Of a stretch of DNA of 64,000 nt, positions 43,461 to 53,574 are shown piece by piece; within the stretch, counting starts at the first letter, position 1, and the number at the start of each line of letters is the position of its first letter. A program made the position numbers and the translations under genes. The DNA lies in NCBI GenBank assembly GCA_910588325.1, contig CAJUPP010000002.1, positions 1 through 64,000 on the forward strand. The letters run 5' to 3'. Below the pieces are notes generated by a model. The model was not told the origin of the DNA and made no database searches. It was given only the letters and a program-made list of their open reading frames with translations. Origin of the DNA: an uncultured Hungatella sp. Its GTDB lineage: Bacteria; Bacillota; Clostridia; Lachnospirales; Lachnospiraceae.

Positions 43461-45363
43461 ATACGGAGCAGATCAGATACAAATTTTGGAAGGTCTGGAA
43501 GCTGTAAGAAAAAGGCCTGGCATGTATATTGGCAGTACTTCATCCAGAGGACTTCACCATCTGGTATATGAGATCGTGGATAATTCCGTAGACGAAGCTC
43601 TGGCAGGGTATTGCAGCGAGATTGATGTACAGATAAATGAGGATAATTCCATTACGGTTGTGGACAACGGCCGGGGAATCCCGGTGGGAATCCAGAAAAA
43701 GGCCGGGCTTCCGGCTGTGGAGGTTGTGTTTACAGTCCTTCATGCGGGAGGCAAATTCGGAGGCGGAGGGTATAAGGTCTCCGGAGGGCTTCACGGAGTG
43801 GGAGCTTCTGTGGTAAATGCGCTGTCGGAATGGCTGGAAGTTACCATCTATACCGACGGAAAAGAGTACCATCAGCGTTATGAGAGGGGAAAGGTTGTAT
43901 CCTCTCTTCAGGTTGTGGGAGATTGTGATCCGAATAAACACGGGACAAAGGTTAATTTCCTTCCTGATAAAGAGATCTTTGAGGAAACTGTATATGATTA
44001 CGATACATTGAGGATAAGGCTTCAGGAGACGGCCTTTTTGACAAAAGCTCTTAAGATTATTCTTCGGGACAACAGGGAAGAGAAGAAGGAAAAGACATTC
44101 CACTACGAGGGCGGAATCAAGGAGTTTGTCACCTATCTGAACAAGGGGAAGCAGCCCCTTTATGAAAATGTAATCTACTGTGAGGGAACAAAGGAAAAGG
44201 TGTATGTGGAAGTATCCATGCAGCACAACGATTCCTACACAGAGAATATCTATACCTTCGTCAACAATATCAATACGCCGGAGGGAGGAACCCATCTGAC
44301 CGGTTTTAAGAATGCTTTGACGAAGACATTTAATGATTATGCCAAAAAGAATAAGCTTTTAAAGGATACGGAGCCGTCTCTTGGCGGGGAGGATATCCGG
44401 GAAGGCCTGACAGCCATTATCAGCGTAAAGATAGAGGAGCCTCAGTTTGAGGGACAGACCAAACAGAAGCTGGGCAACAGCGAGGCCAGGCTGGCGGTGG
44501 ACGGCATTGTAAGTGAGCAGCTGACTTATTTTTTAGAGCAGAATCCTGCGGTTGCCAAGGCTATGTGTGAGAAATCTATTCTGGCACAGAGGGCCAGGGC
44601 CGCTGCCAGGAAGGCCAGGGATTTAACCAGAAGGAAAACCGCACTGGAGGGCATGGCCCTTCCGGGAAAGCTGGCGGACTGCTCCAACAAAGATCCGGAA
44701 AAGTGTGAGATCTATATTGTAGAGGGAGATTCTGCCGGCGGTTCTGCCAAAACAGCCCGTTCCAGAGATACCCAGGCTATCCTTCCTCTTCGCGGAAAGA
44801 TTCTGAATGTGGAGAAGGCGAGGCTTGACCGTATCTACGGGAATGCAGAGATTAAGGCTATGATTACGGCCTTTGGTACGGGAATCCACGAGGATTTTGA
44901 TATTTCCAAGCTGCGGTATCACAAGATTATCATCATGACAGATGCAGATGTGGACGGAGCTCATATCAGTACGCTGCTTCTTACATTCCTCTACAGGTTC
45001 ATGCCTGAGCTTATAAGACAGGGACATGTGTACCTGGCTCAGCCGCCCCTCTATAAGATCGAGAAAAATAAGAAGGTATGGTATGCCTATGATGAGATGG
45101 AACTGAATTCTATTTTAGCCGAAATCGGACGGGATAATAACAATAAGATTCAGAGATATAAGGGCCTGGGAGAGATGGACGCGGAGCAGCTGTGGGAGAC
45201 TACCATGGATCCGGAGAGAAGGATTCTCCTCCGGGTGAATATGGATGATGATGTTTTGTCTGAGCTGGATCTGACATTTACCACGCTTATGGGGGATCAG
45301 GTAGAGCCGAGACGTGAGTTTATCGAAGCCAATGCCAAGTATGTACAGAATCTGGATATATAA
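43450..45363 (+). CDS. gyrB: DNA gyrase subunit B
   Basis: 637 residues. GHKL ATPase domain: EIVDNSVDEALAGYC, VVDNGRGIPVG and GLHGVGASVVNALS. TOPRIM domain: IVEGDSAGGSAKTARSRDTQ and DADVDGAHI. The C-terminal tail is EPRREFIEANAKYVQNLDI. With GyrA it introduces negative supercoils. GGAGGAAAAT gives the ribosome site in the end of recF. Confidence 0.99.
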   Translation: MSAEYGADQIQILEGLEAVRKRPGMYIGSTSSRGLHHLVYEIVDNSVDEALAGYCSEIDVQINEDNSITVVDNGRGIPVGIQKKAGLPAVEVVFTVLHAGGKFGGGGYKVSGGLHGVGASVVNALSEWLEVTIYTDGKEYHQRYERGKVVSSLQVVGDCDPNKHGTKVNFLPDKEIFEETVYDYDTLRIRLQETAFLTKALKIILRDNREEKKEKTFHYEGGIKEFVTYLNKGKQPLYENVIYCEGTKEKVYVEVSMQHNDSYTENIYTFVNNINTPEGGTHLTGFKNALTKTFNDYAKKNKLLKDTEPSLGGEDIREGLTAIISVKIEEPQFEGQTKQKLGNSEARLAVDGIVSEQLTYFLEQNPAVAKAMCEKSILAQRARAAARKARDLTRRKTALEGMALPGKLADCSNKDPEKCEIYIVEGDSAGGSAKTARSRDTQAILPLRGKILNVEKARLDRIYGNAEIKAMITAFGTGIHEDFDISKLRYHKIIIMTDADVDGAHISTLLLTFLYRFMPELIRQGHVYLAQPPLYKIEKNKKVWYAYDEMELNSILAEIGRDNNNKIQRYKGLGEMDAEQLWETTMDPERRILLRVNMDDDVLSELDLTFTTLMGDQVEPRREFIEANAKYVQNLDI

Positions 45364-45425
45364 ATTGTAAGACAGAATACGGTTTTGGTTTGGAACCAAA
45401 GGTGGTCAGTCATAAGGAGAAAAGA

Positions 45426-47939
45426 ATGGAACCCAATGTATTTGACAAAATTCATGACATTGATTTGAAAAAGACCATGGAAGATTCTTATATTGATTAT
45501 GCTATGAGTGTAATCGCTTCCAGGGCTCTTCCTGATGTACGGGATGGCTTAAAGCCTGTTCAGAGGAGAGTTCTGTATTCCATGATCGAGCTGAATAATG
45601 GTCCGGACAAACCTCACAGAAAATGTGCCCGTATCGTCGGTGATACCATGGGTAAATATCATCCTCACGGAGACTCTTCTATCTATGGCGCATTGGTGAA
45701 TATGGCTCAGGAATGGTCTACCAGGTATCCTCTGGTAGACGGACATGGGAATTTTGGGTCTGTGGACGGGGACGGCGCTGCCGCCATGCGTTATACGGAA
45801 GCCAGATTAAGTAAGATTTCCATGGAAATGCTGGCGGATATCGGCAAAGATACGGTGGATTTTAAACCGAACTTTGATGAGACAGAGAAAGAGCCTGTAG
45901 TTCTGCCTTCCCGTTATCCGAACCTTCTGGTAAATGGTACTTCGGGGATTGCGGTAGGTATGGCTACCAACATTCCTCCTCATAATCTGAGGGAGGTTAT
46001 AAGTGCTGTCGTAAAGATTATCAATAACCGCATAGAGGAAGACAGGGATACTACTCTGGATGAGGTTATGGATATTGTTAAAGGGCCTGATTTTCCTACA
46101 GGGGCGCAGATTTTAGGAAGGTCTGGTATTGAGGAATGCTACCGCACCGGCCGGGGAAAGATCCGTGTCCGTGCAATATCCAATATTGAACCCATGGAGA
46201 ATGGGAAGAATCGTATTGTGGTGACGGAGATTCCTTATCTGGTAAATAAGGCCCGTCTGATTGAGAAGATTGCGGAATTAGTAAAGGATAAAAGAGTTGA
46301 CGGCATTACGGATCTGAGAGATGAATCGGACAGAAGCGGCATGCGGATCGTTATAGAGCTTCGCCGTGACGTTAATGCCAATGTGATTTTGAATCAGCTG
46401 TTAAAGCATACACAGCTGCAGGATACCTTCGGCGTGATTATGATTGCGCTGGTGAATAATGAGCCTAAGACTTTGAATCTGCTCCAGATGTTAAGCTATT
46501 ATCTGGATCATCAGAAGGATGTGGTGACCCGCCGGACAAAGTATGATCTGAATAAGGCGGAGGAACGGGCTCACATCTTGGAGGGATTGCTGATTGCACT
46601 GGATAATATTGATGAGGTGATTCAGATTATCCGGGGATCTCAGACGGTACAGATTGCGAAACAGCAGCTGATGGAGCGGTTCGGCTTAAGCGATGCCCAG
46701 TCCCAGGCTATTGTGGATATGCGTCTCAGGGCTCTGACCGGTCTGGAGCGGGATAAGCTGGAGAATGAGTACAAGGAGCTGCAGGAAAAGATTAAAGAAT
46801 TGAAGGCTATTCTGGCAGATGAAAAGCTGCTTTTGGGAGTGATCAAAGAGGAAATTCAGATTATCTCTGATAAGTTTGGGGATGACCGGAAAACTTCCAT
46901 TGGATTTGACGACTTTGAGATGTGTGATGAGGATCTGATTCCCAATGAAGAGACCATTATCGCTATGACAAGGCTCGGGTATATTAAGAGAATGTCAAAG
47001 GATAATTTTAAGAGCCAGAACCGGGGCGGTAAGGGAATCAAGGGGATGCAGACCATTGATGAGGATTACATTGAGGATCTGATCCTTACTATGAACCATG
47101 ATGATATTATGTTCTTTACCAATATGGGACGGGTGTACCGGTTAAAGGCGTACACGATTCCGGAGGCTGGAAGGACGGCCAGAGGGACAGCCATTGTGAA
47201 TCTGATTCAGACGATGCCGGGGGAGAAGATTACGGCCATTGTGTCTATGAAGGAATATAACGACGAGCATTATCTTTTTATGGCTACCAGGAGCGGCATG
47301 GTGAAGAAGACACCTGTGAGGGAGTATGCCAATGTCCGAAAAGTAGGGCTTCAGGCTATTGTTCTGAAGGAGAATGATGAACTGATTGAGGTGAAGACTA
47401 CGGATAATGACAGGGATATTTTCATGGTTACCAGGAATGGGCAGTGTATCCGGTTCCATGAGAAGGATGTCCGTGTTACGGGACGGGTTTCCATGGGCGT
47501 GATCGGGATGAAGCTGGATGAGGGGGATGAGGTTATCGGCATGCAGGTGGATTCCCAGGGAGAGACGCTTTTGGTGGTGTCGGAAAATGGAATTGGGAAG
47601 AGGACAGATATCTCCGAATTTCCGGTTCAGAACAGAGCCGGGAAAGGGGTAAGATGTTATAAGATTGTGGAGAAGACCGGCGGACTGGTCGGGGCTAAGC
47701 TGGTTCATGAGGACCATGATATTATGATGATTACCAATGAGGGGATTGTGATCAGGATTAGTGTGGGGGATATCTCGGTTATTGGAAGGAATACTTCAGG
47801 CGTAAAGCTGATGGATATTGATGCGACTTCCAATATAAGGGTTGCAAGTATTGCAAAAGTCAGAGATGAGGAGAAGGAAGAGAATGAAAACGAGTCCAAA
47901 GAAGCATTGGAAGTAGATGAATCGCCAGAAGAAGTTTAG
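45426..47939 (+). CDS. gyrA: DNA gyrase subunit A
   Basis: 837 residues from MEPNVFDKIHDIDLKKTMED; AAGGAG lies 6-7 nt before the ATG at 45426, and the upstream in-frame ATG at 45390 has none. Breakage-reunion domain with RALPDVRDGLKPVQRR and the catalytic Tyr in AAAMRYTEARL. The quinolone-resistance region reads HPHGDSSIYGALV, with Ser at the position that varies in resistant strains. The GyrA box is QNRGGKGIKG. The C-terminal beta-pinwheel and an acidic tail follow. Confidence 0.99.
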   Translation: MEPNVFDKIHDIDLKKTMEDSYIDYAMSVIASRALPDVRDGLKPVQRRVLYSMIELNNGPDKPHRKCARIVGDTMGKYHPHGDSSIYGALVNMAQEWSTRYPLVDGHGNFGSVDGDGAAAMRYTEARLSKISMEMLADIGKDTVDFKPNFDETEKEPVVLPSRYPNLLVNGTSGIAVGMATNIPPHNLREVISAVVKIINNRIEEDRDTTLDEVMDIVKGPDFPTGAQILGRSGIEECYRTGRGKIRVRAISNIEPMENGKNRIVVTEIPYLVNKARLIEKIAELVKDKRVDGITDLRDESDRSGMRIVIELRRDVNANVILNQLLKHTQLQDTFGVIMIALVNNEPKTLNLLQMLSYYLDHQKDVVTRRTKYDLNKAEERAHILEGLLIALDNIDEVIQIIRGSQTVQIAKQQLMERFGLSDAQSQAIVDMRLRALTGLERDKLENEYKELQEKIKELKAILADEKLLLGVIKEEIQIISDKFGDDRKTSIGFDDFEMCDEDLIPNEETIIAMTRLGYIKRMSKDNFKSQNRGGKGIKGMQTIDEDYIEDLILTMNHDDIMFFTNMGRVYRLKAYTIPEAGRTARGTAIVNLIQTMPGEKITAIVSMKEYNDEHYLFMATRSGMVKKTPVREYANVRKVGLQAIVLKENDELIEVKTTDNDRDIFMVTRNGQCIRFHEKDVRVTGRVSMGVIGMKLDEGDEVIGMQVDSQGETLLVVSENGIGKRTDISEFPVQNRAGKGVRCYKIVEKTGGLVGAKLVHEDHDIMMITNEGIVIRISVGDISVIGRNTSGVKLMDIDATSNIRVASIAKVRDEEKEENENESKEALEVDESPEEV

Positions 47940-47964
47940 GTATATTACAAAGGTCTGCTGAAAG

Positions 47965-48005
47965 TAGGGACAAAAATCCAAAATTGCTGAGGATTTTTGT
48001 CCCTA
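47965..48005 (+). terminator. Strong hairpin after gyrA
   Basis: 15-bp perfect stem: TAGGGACAAAAATCC (47965-47979) with GGATTTTTGTCCCTA (47991-48005), loop of 11 nt. There is no T-run after it, so it may be an attenuating or RNA-stability element rather than a full terminator. Confidence 0.55.
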
Positions 48006-48069
48006 ATGCAGATTCCTGTAGGCTAATAAGTTGGAAGTCTTCTGCAAATGGAAACAGAGAGGAAATGAT

Positions 48070-48738
48070 ATGGGGAAATTGATTGTGATAGAGGGCAGTG
48101 ATGGAAGCGGGAAGGCAACTCAGACGAAACTGCTGTATGAGTATTTGTTGGAGCAGGGGAAAAGGGTGAAAATGGTGTCCTATCCTAATTATGAGAGCCC
48201 GTCTTCTTCTTTGGTGAAAATGTATCTGGAAAGTGAGTTTGGAAAAGATCCATTTGGTGTGAATCCTTATGTGACCTCTTCTTTTTTTGCAGTTGACAGG
48301 TTTGCCTCTTATCTGAAGGAGTGGAGGGAGTTTTATGGGGAAAATGAGAATAATATTGTTATATGTGACAGGTATGTGACAAGTAATATGCTTCATCAGA
48401 CGGCGAAACTTGATTTGGTGGAGGAAAAGCTTGCTTTTTTGGATTGGGAGTATGATTTTGAGTATGTGAAGGGAGGGCTTCCTGTTCCTGATTATGTGTT
48501 TTTTTTAGATGTCAGGCCGGAGATTTCGTTTCAGCTGATAAAGGACAGGGAGAACAAAATTACCCATGAGATGAAAAAGGATATTCATGAAAATAATGAG
48601 AAATTTTTGATTCGTTCATACGAGAACAGTATGCTTTTGTGTGAAAAGTATGGATGGAAAAGAATTGATTGTTGTGACGGAAAAGAGAACATGAAATCAA
48701 TTGGGGAGATTCATGAGTTGATTTGTGGATTGCTGTAA
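48070..48738 (+). CDS. tmk: Thymidylate kinase (dTMP kinase)
   Basis: 222 residues from MGKLIVIEGSDGSGKATQTK; the ATG at 48070 has GAGAGGAAA 5-6 nt upstream. P-loop IEGSDGSGKATQ, the DRX motif ICDRYVTSN, and a lid region with DRENKITHEM. It is somewhat diverged from the standard enzyme and lacks a typical Arg in the P-loop, as in type II TMPKs. It phosphorylates dTMP to dTDP. First of the tmk-to-rsmI cluster. Confidence 0.88.
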   Translation: MGKLIVIEGSDGSGKATQTKLLYEYLLEQGKRVKMVSYPNYESPSSSLVKMYLESEFGKDPFGVNPYVTSSFFAVDRFASYLKEWREFYGENENNIVICDRYVTSNMLHQTAKLDLVEEKLAFLDWEYDFEYVKGGLPVPDYVFFLDVRPEISFQLIKDRENKITHEMKKDIHENNEKFLIRSYENSMLLCEKYGWKRIDCCDGKENMKSIGEIHELICGLL

Positions 48739-48763
48739 AGGGGCAGATAAGGAGGGGAGGCTT

Positions 48764-51331
48764 ATGGATTATTTTGAACGGATTGGAGAAGAGGCTCTGT
48801 TTATGAAGGGCAGTGAACAGCATAGTGATATGCAAAGTGTTCAGAATCTGGAGGCCATCATCAATGAGGGCCTTCGAGCTGCCCTGTTGGAAGAGACCCC
48901 GGATCAGTCTCTGGAAGTGTTGCTGGAACACCTGGGAAAGGCACTGAACGGAGAAAGGACCTATATATTTGAGCGGAATGAAGCCGGCTGTGATGATAAT
49001 ACTTATGAGTGGGTGGCCGACGGAGTGGAACCTGAAAAGGAAAATCTTCAAAATGTTCCACCGCAGGTGTGTGAAAACTGGTATAGGAATTTCAGTGTCG
49101 GTAAGCATATTGTTATTGAGAATCTGGAAGAAATCAGGGAGACCGAGCCTCTTCAGTATGAAAATCTAAAGAGGCAGAGCATCCATTCTCTTGTGGTAGT
49201 TCCTCTTTATGACGGCAAAAAAAACATCGGCTTTTACGGTGTAGATAATCCTCCTATAAAGTCGCTGGAATATACATCGAATATACTTCAGACCGCTGCG
49301 TACTTTATCGTATCCTCTCTGAAACGGCGGAATTTGTTTAGAGAGGTCCAAAAGAGGAGTTATAATGTTCTCCATGCTCTCAGCGTGGATTATATGGGTA
49401 TCTATCAGGTAAATTTTGATACCGGAGAGTGCGAAGTATACCGACAAAGCGAACAAATGGATATGGATTGGGCTGATTATTTAGAGGACGGATATCAGGC
49501 AGCTATGGATCAGTATATTTCCCGCTATGTAATTCCAATGGATCAGGAACGGCTTCGTGCTGTGACAAAAAAGGACTATGTGCTGGATCAGCTCAAGACA
49601 AAAAAGAAGCTTTCCGTCCGGTATCAGGTGAGAGAGAGTTCCTTTGGACTGAAGCACATGGAAATTCATTTTTCTACAATAGAGAAGACAGAGGGAGAAC
49701 ATTGTGCGATTTTTGCTTACCGAGATGTCAATGCTGTGGTGGAGCAGGAGGAAAAGTATAAGCTGGAAGCCAGGCAGAGCCTGGAAGATATTCTTGAGGG
49801 TGCCAGAACAGGTATCTGGACGATTGAGATGGAAGTAGGCTGTCTGCCCAGGATGTATACGGACCGGATTATGCGGATTCTCTTAGGAGTATCGGATGAG
49901 ATCGGGCCGGAAGAGTGCTACCAGCACTGGTTTGCGCGCATTGAGCCGGACTATGTGGAGATGGTGCAGGAAGCTGTGCGGGAGATATTGGAAATAGGAC
50001 GTGGCGAGGTAATCTATCCCTGGAACCATCCAAAGCTGGGGAAGATTTATGTCCGCTGTGGAGGTGTACTGGACAAGACTTTTAAAAAGCAGGGATCCAG
50101 TCTGAACGGATACCATCAGGATATCACGGAGATCATGGTGACGCGGAAAAAACAGGAGACGGCAATAATGGAGCTGCTGGAAAAAGTTCGGCGCGCCAAT
50201 TCGACAAAAAGCGAATTTTTATCTCATATGTCCCACGATCTCCGTACACCCATCAATGGAATTTTGGGAATGCTGGCCATTATGGAGAAAAGTCAGGATG
50301 ATTTGGAGAAGCAGAGAGAGTGCCGGAGGAAAATTCGTGTTTCAACAGAGCATTTGTTGTCTCTGGTAATTGACGTTCTTCAGGTCAGCAAGCTGGAAAG
50401 TGGAAGACCGACAGCGGTGGAAGAGCCTTTTGAATTAGAAGAAATGCTGGAAAACTGTATTGCAATCCTTTCTCCTCAGGCAGAGGAAAGAGGATTGCGG
50501 ATGACTTTGGAGGCATCCGGTTTGCAGCATAGCAGACTGATCGGTAATCCTCTGCACTTGAAGCAGATTCTGATGAATGTTATTGATAATGCCCTCAAAT
50601 ATAACCGGCCTCATGGGTCCGTATTTGTCCAGGTAAAAGAGACTGCCTGCCAGGGGGAAACTGCAAATTACTGCTTTGTAATCGAAGATACAGGAATTGG
50701 CATCGGAACGGAGTTCAAAGAGCATATTTTTGAGCCATTTACTCAGGAGCATCCGGATGCAGGGACAGATTACAATGGTGTTGGGCTTGGTATGTCCATT
50801 GTGAAAAATATGGTAGATCAGATGAAGGGAACCATTGAGATAGACAGCCAGATTGGCAAAGGGAGCGTGGTCAAAATCAATCTGCCTATTCGTATTGATG
50901 AAGCGCGGAGTGAACAATCTGTGGATGAGGATCAGAATACATGGGGAAATATTGCCGGGATGCGTGTTCTCCTGGTGGAGGACAATGAGATCAATTGTGA
51001 AATTGTAGAGTATATTCTTGAAGAAGAGGGGGTAGAGGTTGTGACAGCCAATGATGGAAAAGCCGCTGTGGATGTGTTCACGGCGTCTGCTCCAGGAACA
51101 TTTGACTGTGTGCTTATGGATTTGATGATGCCAGTTATGAGTGGATATGAGGCTACACGTGTGATTCGTAGTTTGGATCGGACAGACGCGGAATCTGTGC
51201 CTATTATAGCTCTGTCGGCAAATGCGTTTGAGGAGGATATCGCGCTGGCAAAGGATGCCGGCATGAATGAGCATTTGGCCAAGCCAGTGGATATGCGCAA
51301 ATTATTCAGAGTTATGAGTCGGCTGCGGTGA
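48764..51331 (+). CDS. Hybrid sensor histidine kinase/response regulator with GAF domain
   Basis: 855 residues from MDYFERIGEEALFMKG; GGAGGGGAGG lies upstream. GAF domain at about residues 28-185 (NGERTYIFERNEAGCDD ... VVPLYDGKKNIGFYGVDNPP), a PAS-like region at about 200-480, HisKA with the phospho-acceptor His in LSHMSHDLRTPINGILGML, HATPase with NALKYNRPHGS, DTGIGIG and GVGLGMSIV, then a C-terminal receiver domain with EDNEINCEI, phospho-Asp in CVLMDLMMPVMSGYEATR and the Lys in HLAKPVD. No transmembrane helix, so a cytoplasmic sensor. No output regulator is adjacent. It interrupts the usual tmk-holB order, where B. subtilis has yaaQ and yaaR. Confidence 0.92.
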   Translation: MDYFERIGEEALFMKGSEQHSDMQSVQNLEAIINEGLRAALLEETPDQSLEVLLEHLGKALNGERTYIFERNEAGCDDNTYEWVADGVEPEKENLQNVPPQVCENWYRNFSVGKHIVIENLEEIRETEPLQYENLKRQSIHSLVVVPLYDGKKNIGFYGVDNPPIKSLEYTSNILQTAAYFIVSSLKRRNLFREVQKRSYNVLHALSVDYMGIYQVNFDTGECEVYRQSEQMDMDWADYLEDGYQAAMDQYISRYVIPMDQERLRAVTKKDYVLDQLKTKKKLSVRYQVRESSFGLKHMEIHFSTIEKTEGEHCAIFAYRDVNAVVEQEEKYKLEARQSLEDILEGARTGIWTIEMEVGCLPRMYTDRIMRILLGVSDEIGPEECYQHWFARIEPDYVEMVQEAVREILEIGRGEVIYPWNHPKLGKIYVRCGGVLDKTFKKQGSSLNGYHQDITEIMVTRKKQETAIMELLEKVRRANSTKSEFLSHMSHDLRTPINGILGMLAIMEKSQDDLEKQRECRRKIRVSTEHLLSLVIDVLQVSKLESGRPTAVEEPFELEEMLENCIAILSPQAEERGLRMTLEASGLQHSRLIGNPLHLKQILMNVIDNALKYNRPHGSVFVQVKETACQGETANYCFVIEDTGIGIGTEFKEHIFEPFTQEHPDAGTDYNGVGLGMSIVKNMVDQMKGTIEIDSQIGKGSVVKINLPIRIDEARSEQSVDEDQNTWGNIAGMRVLLVEDNEINCEIVEYILEEEGVEVVTANDGKAAVDVFTASAPGTFDCVLMDLMMPVMSGYEATRVIRSLDRTDAESVPIIALSANAFEEDIALAKDAGMNEHLAKPVDMRKLFRVMSRLR

Positions 51332-51456
51332 CAGAAAAAATATGAAAAGAATATAAAACTTTGTTGGAGGAAAAATCTGATTCTATACAAGGTGTATTTT
51401 ATGTGCTATAATCGTTACGTGACTGAAAACTGAAGAATTTATTGGAGGGAAATTTT

Positions 51457-52443
51457 ATGCTTGCTTTTCAGGAAATTTTAGGACATGATACGATAAAGCA
51501 GCATTTTCAGAAAGCTATAGAACTGCATAAGGTTTCCCATGCTTATATATTGTCAGGAGAGGCCGGGATGGGAAGGAAGTCTCTGGCTCATGCATTTGCC
51601 CTCACTTTACTTTGTGAAAAAGGAGGCAGTCAGCCATGTATGAACTGTCACGCATGTAAGCAGGTTCTGTCAGGGAATCACCCTGATCTGATTCATGTCA
51701 CTCATGAAAAGCCTTCCAGCATCGGTGTGGACGATATCAGAGAACAGGTTCAGGATACGATTATGATTCGTCCATACAGCAGTTATTATAAGGTATATAT
51801 TATGGATGAGGCGGAGAAGATGACGGTTCAGGCTCAGAATGCGCTTTTAAAGACCATTGAAGAGCCTCCGTCTTATGCGGTGATCATCCTTTTGACTACC
51901 AATGAGGATCTGTTTTTGCCGACAATTTTGTCCAGATGTGTGCAGTTAAAGTTAAAGCCTTTGAAGGATTCCGTGATTCAGAAGTACCTTGAAGAATCTA
52001 TGGGAATTTCTGAGAGTGATGCACGGTTGTATACTGCATTTGCCAGAGGAAATTTAGGAAAAGCGATAAAAATATCTGGTTCAGAAGAGTTCAGGCAAAT
52101 GTATGAGAAGCTTCTGCAGATGTTGAGGAATATAAAAAATCTGGATATTTCCCAGCTTTTGAATTATAGCAAAGAATTGAAAGAGGAAATGGATATTTAT
52201 GAATGTCTTGATTTCATGCAGGTGTGGTATCGGGATTCTTTAATGTTTAAAGTGACAAATGATCCCAATTTGTTGATTTTTAAAGATGAATACAGTGTTA
52301 TCAGTGAGATGAGCAGGCAGACAGGTTATGATGGTTTTGAAAATATTCTGCAGGCGATTGAGAAAGCAAGAATCCGCCTGGAGGCCAATGTAAATATGGA
52401 ACTTGCTATGGAGCTGATGTTTTTGGTTATGAAGGAAAATTAG
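51457..52443 (+). CDS. holB: DNA polymerase III delta-prime subunit
   Basis: 328 residues from MLAFQEILGHDTIKQHFQKA; GGAGGG lies 8 nt before this ATG. It is an AAA+ clamp-loader subunit with an imperfect P-loop (GEAGMGRKS), four zinc-ligand Cys in CEKGGSQPCMNCHACKQVL and the SRC motif in ILSRCVQLKL. Walker B is in YIMDEAEKMTVQAQNALLK, followed by TIEEPP. With DnaX and delta it loads the DnaN clamp. Confidence 0.95.
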   Translation: MLAFQEILGHDTIKQHFQKAIELHKVSHAYILSGEAGMGRKSLAHAFALTLLCEKGGSQPCMNCHACKQVLSGNHPDLIHVTHEKPSSIGVDDIREQVQDTIMIRPYSSYYKVYIMDEAEKMTVQAQNALLKTIEEPPSYAVIILLTTNEDLFLPTILSRCVQLKLKPLKDSVIQKYLEESMGISESDARLYTAFARGNLGKAIKISGSEEFRQMYEKLLQMLRNIKNLDISQLLNYSKELKEEMDIYECLDFMQVWYRDSLMFKVTNDPNLLIFKDEYSVISEMSRQTGYDGFENILQAIEKARIRLEANVNMELAMELMFLVMKEN

Positions 52444-52496
52444 AAGTAGTAATTTATGGATGATGAGAAAGAAAGTTAAGGGAGAATTGGAGATAG

Positions 52497-53405
52497 ATGA
52501 TTAGGATTATCGGAGTCAGATTTCGTAATGCAGGAAAAATATATTATTTTTCTCCTGGAGATTATGAAATTGAGTCAGGGCAGTATGTAATTGTGGAGAC
52601 AGCCCGTGGAATTGAATATGGATATGTGGTTTTGGGCAACAGGGATGTGGAGGATGATAAAGTGGTGCAGCCTTTGAAATCTGTCATCCGCATGGCTACA
52701 AAGGAGGATGAGGAAAAGGAAGCATCCAACAAAAAGAAAGAGAAAGAAGCTTTTAAAATATGCTTGGAAAAGATAAAAAAGCATAATCTGGAGATGAAGC
52801 TGATTGATGTGGAATATACTTTTGACAACAATAAGATTCTTTTTTATTTTACGGCGGACGGACGGATTGATTTCCGTGAGTTGGTGAAGGATTTGGCTGC
52901 GGTATTTAAGACCAGGATTGAACTCAGGCAGGTAGGTGTCAGAGATGAGACGAAGATTGTAGGCGGAATCGGTATTTGTGGAAGGCCGTTGTGTTGTCAT
53001 TCTTATTTGTCAGAATTTATTCCGGTTTCTATCAAGATGGCAAAGGAACAGAATCTGTCTCTGAATCCTACAAAAATTTCCGGTGTCTGCGGAAGATTGA
53101 TGTGTTGTCTGAAGAATGAGGAAGAGACCTATGAGTATCTGAACAGCAAGCTTCCGGGAATCGGTGATTATGTTACCACAGACGATGGGTTAAAAGGAGA
53201 AGTACATAGTGTAAATGTGCTGAGGCAGTTGGTAAAAGTAGTGGTGACTGTGGAAAAGGATGAAAAGGAAATAAGAGAATATAAGGTAGAACAGCTTAAG
53301 TTTAAACCAAAGCGGAAGAAAGAGAAAATTCAGGTGGATGATGAACTGAAGAAATTGGAAGCGTTGGAGAAGACGGAAGGAAAGTCCAAGCTGGATGATA
53401 ATTAA
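52497..53405 (+). CDS. ricT: PSP1 domain protein RicT/YaaT
   Basis: 302 residues. The PSP1 core has the Cys motifs GGIGICGRPLCCHSYL and GVCGRLMCCLKNEEETY, which hold the Fe-S clusters of the RicA/F/T (Y) complex, and the N-terminal RFRNAGKIYYFSPGD. RicT is a specificity factor for RNase Y and affects sporulation signalling in Bacillus. The position after holB is conserved. The C-terminus is a Lys/Glu-rich tail. Confidence 0.94.
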   Translation: MIRIIGVRFRNAGKIYYFSPGDYEIESGQYVIVETARGIEYGYVVLGNRDVEDDKVVQPLKSVIRMATKEDEEKEASNKKKEKEAFKICLEKIKKHNLEMKLIDVEYTFDNNKILFYFTADGRIDFRELVKDLAAVFKTRIELRQVGVRDETKIVGGIGICGRPLCCHSYLSEFIPVSIKMAKEQNLSLNPTKISGVCGRLMCCLKNEEETYEYLNSKLPGIGDYVTTDDGLKGEVHSVNVLRQLVKVVVTVEKDEKEIREYKVEQLKFKPKRKKEKIQVDDELKKLEALEKTEGKSKLDDN

Positions 53406-53411
53406 AAAGGG

Positions 53412-53437
53412 CTGTCGGGATTTCCCGGCAGTTTTTT
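53412..53437 (+). terminator. Rho-independent terminator after ricT
   Basis: CTGTCGGG (53412-53419) pairs with CCCGGCAG (53424-53431), with one G-U pair, followed by six T. Confidence 0.85.
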
Positions 53438-53470
53438 ATGTTGAGAATTTACTCGTCAGATTTGTATTGA

Positions 53471-53499
53471 TTGACACCTTTTTTATAGTATAATAATAC
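53471..53499 (+). promoter_or_regulatory. Promoter of the tRNA methyltransferase/rsmI genes
   Basis: TTGACA at 53471-53476, 17-nt spacer, TAATAC at 53494-53499. A short imperfect repeat with ATTGC/GCATT (about 53504-53536) lies in the leader. Confidence 0.6.
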
Positions 53500-53574
53500 C
53501 ACGAATTGCTCCGCATTTCGCGCTCTCGTAATTCTAAAAACAATATTTATTATTGATGGAGGAGAAGGGAATAT

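Noticed and set aside
43540..44295. 251-residue ORF opposite gyrB
   Set aside because: Antisense shadow of a conserved gene; no start site or homology.
50435..51274. 279-residue ORF opposite the hybrid kinase
   Set aside because: Antisense shadow of the HATPase and receiver domains.
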